Of a stretch of DNA of 64,000 nucleotides, positions 58,810 to 64,000 are shown piece after piece. Each line of letters opens with the position of its first letter. Position 1 is the first letter of the stretch. The stretch lies in contig NZ_BSNY01000027.1 in NCBI RefSeq assembly GCF_030160235.1, positions 186,001 to 250,000 on the forward strand, given 5' to 3'. The notes under the pieces were generated by a model. That model was given only the letters and a program-made list of their open reading frames with translations, ran no database searches and was not told the origin of the DNA. The translations under genes and the position numbers were made by a program. The DNA comes from Mesorhizobium huakuii. GTDB taxonomy: Bacteria; Pseudomonadota; Alphaproteobacteria; Rhizobiales; Rhizobiaceae.

Positions 58810-60043
58810 GCCTGCTGAAAGTTCGCGCGGCGCCAGGCCGAAATGGCTGACGGTGATCGGCATCGGCGAGGACGGTTTAGCGGGTCTCGGCGACGAGGCC
58901 AAGCAGCGGATTGCCAAGGCCGAGATCATCTTCGGCGGCAAGCGCCATCTGGCGCTGGTCGCGTCCTTCGCCAAGGGCGAGCCGCGTCCCTGGCCAGTGC
59001 CTTTCGATGCCGGGATGGCCGACGTGCTGGCGCTTGCCGGCAGAAACGTCTGTGTGCTCGCCTCCGGCGATCCCTTCTTCCACGGGGTGGGCGCCACCCT
59101 CGCCCGCAAGGTCAAGCCGCGGGAAATGCATGTCATTCCCGCGCCGTCGGCGGTTTCGCTGGCGGCCGCCCGCCTTGGCTGGGCGCTGCAGGATATCGAG
59201 ACCGTCTCGTTGCATGGCCGGCCGCTCGACCTGATCCGACCCTTACTGCAGCCCAATGCGCGCATCCTGGTGCTGACGTCGGATGCAGAAGCGCCGGATG
59301 CAATTGCCCGCCTGCTCACCGAACTCGATTTCGGTGCATCGCGACTGACGGTCCTGGAGGCATTGGGTGGGCCAAAGGAGAGCCAGCGCACTGCACGCGC
59401 GGATGCCTTCGACCTCGAAAACATCAATCCGCTCAATGTGCTGGCCATCGAAATTGATTCGAATCCGCAAGCCCGCGTCCTGCCGCTCACGGTTGGCCTC
59501 GCCGACCATCTGTTCGACCATGACGGCCAGATCACCAAACGCGAAATCCGCGCCATCACCCTGTCGTCTCTGGCGCCGAGGCGCGGCGAATTGCTGTGGG
59601 ATATCGGCGCCGGCTCCGGCTCCATCGGCATCGAATGGATGCTGGCGCACCCCTTGATGCGCACGATCGCCATCGAAGCCGATCCGACCCGCGCCGCCCG
59701 CATCCATCGCAACGCCGCCGCCTGTGGTGTTCCCGGCCTTGTCGTGGTGGAAGGCAGCGCGCCCAAGGCGCTTGCCAAACTGGACACGCCGGACGCGATC
59801 TTCATCGGCGGTGGCGGCAGCGATACCGGTGTGCTGAGCGCTGCCACCAAGGCGCTGCGCCCTGGCGGCCGGCTCGTCGCCAACGCCGTCACGCTGGAGA
59901 TGGAAGCCTTGCTACTCGCGCAGCACACAAAGCTTGGTGGTGATCTCACCCGGATAGCCATTTCTCGCGCCTCGCCGGTCGGCTCGATGCAGGCCTGGCG
60001 GCCGGCCATGCCGGTCACCCAATGGAGCTGGGTGAAGCCATGA
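58808..60043 (+). CDS. cobL: Precorrin-6Y C5,15-methyltransferase (decarboxylating)
   Basis: A 411-residue two-domain enzyme. The N-terminal CbiE-like methylase (LTVIGIGEDGLAGLGDEAKQR, SGDPFFHGVG) is followed by a CbiT-like C-terminal methylase/decarboxylase domain (LLWDIGAGSGSIGIEWM). The start ATG at 58808 overlaps the cobK start by two bases. It is coupled to cobE by ATGA. Confidence 0.95.
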   Translation: MPAESSRGARPKWLTVIGIGEDGLAGLGDEAKQRIAKAEIIFGGKRHLALVASFAKGEPRPWPVPFDAGMADVLALAGRNVCVLASGDPFFHGVGATLARKVKPREMHVIPAPSAVSLAAARLGWALQDIETVSLHGRPLDLIRPLLQPNARILVLTSDAEAPDAIARLLTELDFGASRLTVLEALGGPKESQRTARADAFDLENINPLNVLAIEIDSNPQARVLPLTVGLADHLFDHDGQITKREIRAITLSSLAPRRGELLWDIGAGSGSIGIEWMLAHPLMRTIAIEADPTRAARIHRNAAACGVPGLVVVEGSAPKALAKLDTPDAIFIGGGGSDTGVLSAATKALRPGGRLVANAVTLEMEALLLAQHTKLGGDLTRIAISRASPVGSMQAWRPAMPVTQWSWVKP

Positions 60044-60426
60044 TGGTCGCGGGAATCGGCAGCCGAAAAGGCGTGAGCGTCGAAGATGTGCTTGCCGCGA
60101 TTGAAACCGCTCTCGAAACGCATGGTCTGGCCATGACGGCGATTTCCGCACTGGCAACTGCCACACTGAAGAAGGATGAAGCAGCGATTGCTGCAGCCGG
60201 AGGCGCGTTGAATCTCCCGGTCATCATCGTCGATGACGCGGCCCTTCGGGATGTCTCAAGGGAAACGCTGAGCCATTCCAGCCTTTCGCAAGAAGTCGCC
60301 GGCACGCCCTCGGTTTCCGAAGCATCCGCCCTTGCCGTGGCAGGCGCCGGCGCAAAATTGCTTGGCCCCCGCATCGTGCTTGGCCCGGTCACCTGCGCCA
60401 TCGCCATCAGCGGAGACGCGCCATGA
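60040..60426 (+). CDS. cobE: CobE/CbiG C-terminal-like protein
   Basis: A 128-residue protein of the CbiG C-terminal family ([23 protein letters not shown] and the late [18 protein letters not shown]). CobE is essential for cobalamin synthesis in some organisms, although its exact step is unclear. The ATG at 60040 overlaps the cobL stop (ATGA); an ATG at 60022 is possible. Overlaps the cobM start by 4 bases. Confidence 0.88.
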   Translation: MMVAGIGSRKGVSVEDVLAAIETALETHGLAMTAISALATATLKKDEAAIAAAGGALNLPVIIVDDAALRDVSRETLSHSSLSQEVAGTPSVSEASALAVAGAGAKLLGPRIVLGPVTCAIAISGDAP

Positions 60427-61187
60427 CCGTTCATTTCATCGGCGCCGGTCCGGGCGCCGCCGACCTCATCACGCTGCGCGGCGCCAGGCTCCTGGCAAGC
60501 TGCCCGGTCTGCCTGCATGCCGGGTCGATCGTCGCGCCCGAATTGCTGCAGCATTGCGCGCCGGGAACAAAACTGATCGACACCGCGCCAATGTCGCTCG
60601 ACGAGATCGAGGCGGCCTATGTCGAGGCCCACAAGGCAGGCCATGATGTCGCCCGCTTGCATTCCGGCGACCTGTCGGTGTGGAGCGCCGTTGCCGAACA
60701 GATCCGCCGGCTGGAAAAGCAAGGCATCCCCTACACGCTGACACCGGGCGTCCCGTCCTTCGCTGCAGCCGCCGCAGCACTTCGCCGCGAACTGACGATC
60801 CCCGAAGTCGCACAGAGCCTGGTGCTGACCCGCGTCTCCGGACGTGCCTCGAAAATGCCGCCCGGTGAGACGCTGGCCGGCTTCGGCCGCACCGGCGCCA
60901 CGCTCGCCATTCATCTTGCCATTCACGCCATCGACCGCGTCGTCGCCGAATTGACGCCGCATTATGGCGGCGATTGTCCGGTGGCGATCGTCTTCCGCGC
61001 CTCCTGGCCGGATGAACGGGTGTTGACGGGAACGCTGGAAACGATCGAGGCACAGCTGGCCGCCGATCCGATGGAGCGCACTGCGATCATCTTCGTCGGC
61101 CGTTCGTTGGCGGCGGAAGATTTTGGCGAGAGTTCATTGTACGACGCCCACTACCAGCGGCGTTTTCGCGGACGGGACGGATTGTGA
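60423..61187 (+). CDS. cobM: Precorrin-4 C11-methyltransferase
   Basis: A 254-residue methylase with [41 protein letters not shown] and [16 protein letters not shown], typical of CobM. Flanked by ATGA overlap with cobE and GTGA overlap with cobA, it is a link in a strongly coupled chain. Confidence 0.95.
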   Translation: MTVHFIGAGPGAADLITLRGARLLASCPVCLHAGSIVAPELLQHCAPGTKLIDTAPMSLDEIEAAYVEAHKAGHDVARLHSGDLSVWSAVAEQIRRLEKQGIPYTLTPGVPSFAAAAAALRRELTIPEVAQSLVLTRVSGRASKMPPGETLAGFGRTGATLAIHLAIHAIDRVVAELTPHYGGDCPVAIVFRASWPDERVLTGTLETIEAQLAADPMERTAIIFVGRSLAAEDFGESSLYDAHYQRRFRGRDGL

Positions 61188-62002
61188 GCGGCAACACCAA
61201 AAACACCGGCGGCAACGCCACGCTCGAACAGGCGCTCGCCCGGCTGAACTTCAGGCCGCGCCCGCTGGAGCCGGGCCATGTCTGGCTGGCCGGCGCCGGC
61301 CCCGGCGACCCCGGCTGCCTGACGCTGGAAGTGCTGGCGGCCTTGGCCGAGGCGGATGCGCTGGTCTACGACGCGCTGGTCTCGCCTGATGTCGTCGCCG
61401 TTGCCGCGAACGCCGAACTGTTCTTTGCCGGCAAGCGCGGCGGCCAGCCATCGATGAAGCAGGACGACATCACCGCTCTGCTGGTCCGACTGGCGCGCGA
61501 AGGCCGCCGCGTCGTCAGGCTCAAGGGCGGCGATCCCTATATTTTCGGCCGTGGCGGCGAAGAAGCCTTGGCGCTCGCACGCGAAACCATTCCATTCCGC
61601 GTCCTGCCGGGCCTGACATCCGGCCTCAGCGCGCTCGCCGCCACCGGCATCCCGGCCACCATGCGCGGCATCAACAAGGCGGTGATCCTGGCGACCGGCC
61701 ACGCCGCCGGCACCGATGACGACATCGACTGGGCGGCAATCGCCCGCACCGGCCAGCCGGTCGTCGTCTATATGGGCATGGCCAATCTACCGCTGATCGC
61801 GGCCGCTTTGCTCGATGGCGGGCTGGCGCCGTCGACGCCGGCGGCCGTGATCGTCGCCGCCACCACGCCGCAGGAGCGGACCGTCGTCGCCACGCTCGCA
61901 ACCATTGCCGAGGAAGCGGCAGCCGCAGGCCTTGCCTCGCCGGCGCTGATCGTCGTCGGTGGCATCGTCGCCATGCGCGCGGCCTTGACGGGGCAGGCAT
62001 GA
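61184..62002 (+). CDS. cobA: Uroporphyrinogen-III C-methyltransferase
   Basis: A 272-residue SAM-dependent enzyme that commits uroporphyrinogen III to the corrin and siroheme branch by methylating C2 and C7. The signature [22 protein letters not shown] is followed by [21 protein letters not shown] and [22 protein letters not shown]. The start is a GTG at 61184 overlapping the cobM stop. It is not fused to CysG domains. Confidence 0.95.
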   Translation: MSGNTKNTGGNATLEQALARLNFRPRPLEPGHVWLAGAGPGDPGCLTLEVLAALAEADALVYDALVSPDVVAVAANAELFFAGKRGGQPSMKQDDITALLVRLAREGRRVVRLKGGDPYIFGRGGEEALALARETIPFRVLPGLTSGLSALAATGIPATMRGINKAVILATGHAAGTDDDIDWAAIARTGQPVVVYMGMANLPLIAAALLDGGLAPSTPAAVIVAATTPQERTVVATLATIAEEAAAAGLASPALIVVGGIVAMRAALTGQA

Positions 62003-63318
62003 CCGCCCGCGCCATCATCATCGGCGCGCCGCGCTCCGGCTCGGGCAAGACCAGCGTCACCATCGGCATCCTGCGCGCGCTCACCCGGCGCGGCCTGAAG
62101 GTGCGCGGCGCCAAATCGGGTCCCGACTATATCGACCCCGGTTTCCACACCGCCGCGACCGGCCTGTCCGGCGTCAATCTCGACAGCTGGGCAATGCCGC
62201 CATCGCTGCTCAATGCGCTGGCCGCGCAACAGGCCGACGACACCGATTTCGTCATCCTCGAAAGCGCCATGGGCCTGTTCGACGGCATTCCCGCGGCGCC
62301 GGGGCGCACCGGCTCGGCCGCCGATCTCGCCCGTCTCTACGGCCTGCCGGTGCTGCTGGTGCTCGACGTGTCGGGCCAGTCGACCACGGCGGCGGCCGTC
62401 GCCAAGGGGTTTGCCACCTACGATCCCGATGTGCGCATGGCCGGCGTCGTGCTCAACCGGCTGGGCAGCGAGCGTCATCGCAAGCTGTCCGGCGATGCGA
62501 TCGAGGCGATCGGCCTGCCCGTGGTCGGCGCCATCTTGCGCGACCCCACGCTCAATCTGCCCGAGCGCCACCTCGGCCTTGTCCAGGCCGGCGAGTATGA
62601 TGATCTGATGGCGCATCTCGACCGGCTTGCCGACATGGCGGAGAAATCGCTCGACCTCGATGCCGTGATGAGGTTGGCGACGCCCCTTGCTCCGGAGGCC
62701 GGCGGCTTTGGCGATGCGTTGCAGCCGCCCGGTCAACACATCGCGCTGGCCGAGGATGCCGCCTTCACCTTCCTCTATCCGCATGTCGCCGCCTGTTGGC
62801 GCAAGGCCGGCGCGGAGATCGTTCCGTTCTCGCCGCTCGCCGACGAAGCACCCGACGAGAGCTGCGATGTCTGCTGGCTGCCCGGCGGCTATCCCGAGCT
62901 TCACGCCGGCAAGCTTGCCGCTGCCGACACCTTCAAAGCCGGCATGGCAAGATTTGCGGCGACGAAGCCGATCCATGGCGAGTGCGGCGGCTTCATGGTG
63001 CTTGGCGAAGCGCTGGAGGATGCATCAGGCGAAACACATCGCATGCTTGGCCTGCTCGGCCACGCCACCAGCTTCGCCAAACGGAAAATGAATCTCGGCT
63101 ATCGCGAGGCGCGGCTGCGCGCCGATTGCCCGCTCGGCATGCAGGGCGCGCTGATCCGCGGCCATGAATTCCACTATGCGCAGATGACGGCCACCGGCAA
63201 TGACGAGCCGCTGGCCGACCTCGCCGACGGCCAGGGCAATCCGATCGGCGCTTCCGGCTATCGGCGCGGCCATGTCAGCGGTACCTTCTTCCACGCGATA
63301 GCGAAGGCCGGCGCATGA
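61999..63318 (+). CDS. cobB: Hydrogenobyrinic acid a,c-diamide synthase
   Basis: A 439-residue amidotransferase with an N-terminal ATP-binding domain (IIGAPRSGSGKTSVTIGILRAL) and a C-terminal class I glutaminase domain (PGGYPELHAGKLAA, HGECGGFMVLGEAL with the catalytic Cys). It uses glutamine to amidate carboxylates a and c, producing the substrate of CobN. It overlaps cobA and cobV by 4 bases each. Confidence 0.95.
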   Translation: MTARAIIIGAPRSGSGKTSVTIGILRALTRRGLKVRGAKSGPDYIDPGFHTAATGLSGVNLDSWAMPPSLLNALAAQQADDTDFVILESAMGLFDGIPAAPGRTGSAADLARLYGLPVLLVLDVSGQSTTAAAVAKGFATYDPDVRMAGVVLNRLGSERHRKLSGDAIEAIGLPVVGAILRDPTLNLPERHLGLVQAGEYDDLMAHLDRLADMAEKSLDLDAVMRLATPLAPEAGGFGDALQPPGQHIALAEDAAFTFLYPHVAACWRKAGAEIVPFSPLADEAPDESCDVCWLPGGYPELHAGKLAAADTFKAGMARFAATKPIHGECGGFMVLGEALEDASGETHRMLGLLGHATSFAKRKMNLGYREARLRADCPLGMQGALIRGHEFHYAQMTATGNDEPLADLADGQGNPIGASGYRRGHVSGTFFHAIAKAGA

Positions 63319-64000
63319 AGCTTCCGAATTTGACCCTTTCGCCGCGGCAAATCCTCGATGACGTCGCGCTTTGCCTGGTCTTCTTCACCCGCCTGCCCTT
63401 GCCCGACCTCGACTTTCGCGGCCGCGGCCTCGCCGCCGCGATCTGGGCGGCACCGGTCGCCGGCGTCGTCGTCGGCCTGATCGGCGCCATTGTCTTTGCC
63501 ACGGCGGAACGATTCGGCCTTGCCATGGGGCCGGCGGCGGCACTTGCCCTTGTTGCAACCGTGATCACCACCGGCTGCCTGCACGAGGATGGACTGTCCG
63601 ACGTCGCGGACGGCTTTGGCGGCGGCAAATCGCGCGGCCGCAAACTCGACATCATGCGCGACAGCCGCATCGGCGCCTATGGCGCCATGGCGCTGGCCCT
63701 GTCGCTGCTGATCCGCTGGAACGTGCTTTCGGAGCTGGTGGATCCCACTCAGGCTCTCTTTGCCCTTGTTGCCGCGCATGCGGCCTCGCGCGGCGTGCTG
63801 GGCGCCTTCATGCACCTCTTGCCGCCGGCGCGCTCCGACGGACTCTCGGCCGGTGCCGGTACCGTCTCGCTTGAAACGGCGATCGCCGGCGCCGTGCTTG
63901 GCGCGATCCCGCTTCTCCTGCTTGGGGTCGGCGGCGCCATCGCGGCGCTGATCCTGCTCGGCCTGTTCTTTGCCGCCTTCCATGCCCTTTGCCTCAGCCA
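63315..64000 (+). CDS. cobV: Adenosylcobinamide-GDP ribazoletransferase (partial, runs off the right edge)
   Basis: The first 228 residues are visible. The family hallmarks are FFTRLPLPDLDFRGRGLAAAI-type opening, GCLHEDGLSDVADGFGGGKSR with the acidic metal/phosphate motif, and IMRDSRIGAYGAMAL. It is a multi-helix membrane enzyme that joins AdoCbi-GDP to alpha-ribazole. The ATG at 63315 overlaps the cobB stop (ATGA). No stop codon appears before the window ends. Confidence 0.93.
   Translation, partial: MKLPNLTLSPRQILDDVALCLVFFTRLPLPDLDFRGRGLAAAIWAAPVAGVVVGLIGAIVFATAERFGLAMGPAAALALVATVITTGCLHEDGLSDVADGFGGGKSRGRKLDIMRDSRIGAYGAMALALSLLIRWNVLSELVDPTQALFALVAAHAASRGVLGAFMHLLPPARSDGLSAGAGTVSLETAIAGAVLGAIPLLLLGVGGAIAALILLGLFFAAFHALCLS

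Noticed and set aside
58045-60123. Minus-strand frame of 692 codons
   Set aside because: Only the last 254 codons are cobK; the N-terminal part is the antisense of cobL and has no domain.

Overview
The window is 64 kb of GC-rich alphaproteobacterial chromosome, most consistent with a Rhizobiales member close to Mesorhizobium. The pointers are the aerobic cob cluster with CbtAB and CobW, a 14-gene nuo operon carrying extra helix-hairpin-helix modules, a short-type ProS next to LolCD, a GTTC-N7-GTTC SOS box of the alphaproteobacterial type, and palindromic intergenic repeats of the rhizobial kind. I see no IS element, prophage, CRISPR array or rRNA operon. There is one tRNA gene (Leu, anticodon GAG).

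Layout. (1) 1-2514, minus strand: a cobalamin riboswitch controls cbtB-cbtA-cobP-cobO, plus a partial unknown gene at the left edge. (2) 2623-9674: single accessory and housekeeping genes: a Rieske oxygenase, an MFS transporter, a DUF1624 acyltransferase overlapping an isoprenylcysteine-methyltransferase-like gene, a MerR regulator, MgtE, and a LuxR-type regulator with a degenerate receiver. (3) 9798-14074, plus strand: a four-gene serine-cycle cassette (serine-glyoxylate aminotransferase, malyl-CoA lyase, malate-CoA ligase beta and alpha). (4) 14104-17807: an accessory patch with a GcvT-type gene remnant, a DUF302 gene, two alpha/beta hydrolases and a divergent AraC regulator. (5) 17961-20931: an overlapping mipA-response regulator-histidine kinase operon. 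(6) 21018-27120: tRNA-Leu, lipB, an SRPBCC-M50 fusion protease, an SOS-box-controlled 28-residue membrane peptide, lolD, lolC and proS. (7) 27453-32132: a candidate small RNA, DUF1467, methylmalonyl-CoA epimerase, an MBL hydrolase, RNase J and BirA. (8) 32137-47924, minus strand: the complete complex I operon nuoA-N, with an extra gene between nuoF and nuoG. (9) 48257-49456: an AlkZ/YcaQ-like DNA glycosylase. (10) 49464-64000, plus strand: a promoter and second cobalamin riboswitch lead into DUF1636-cobW-cobN-cobG-cobH-cobI-cobJ-(cobK antisense)-cobL-cobE-cobM-cobA-cobB-cobV. CobV runs off the right edge.

How it works together. The two riboswitch-led cob blocks flank the window. They should let adenosylcobalamin repress both cobalt import with late adenosylation (left) and corrin-ring synthesis (right). 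The methylmalonyl-CoA epimerase belongs to a pathway whose mutase normally needs this cofactor. The nuo operon runs with very short or overlapping junctions through nuoN into birA.

The most unusual items are the SOS-box-controlled tiny membrane peptide, a palindromic repeat translated in frame inside cobG, a duplicated helix-hairpin-helix module shared by NuoE and the extra nuo gene, the riboswitch terminator that overlaps a start codon, and cobK packed antisense into the cob operon.
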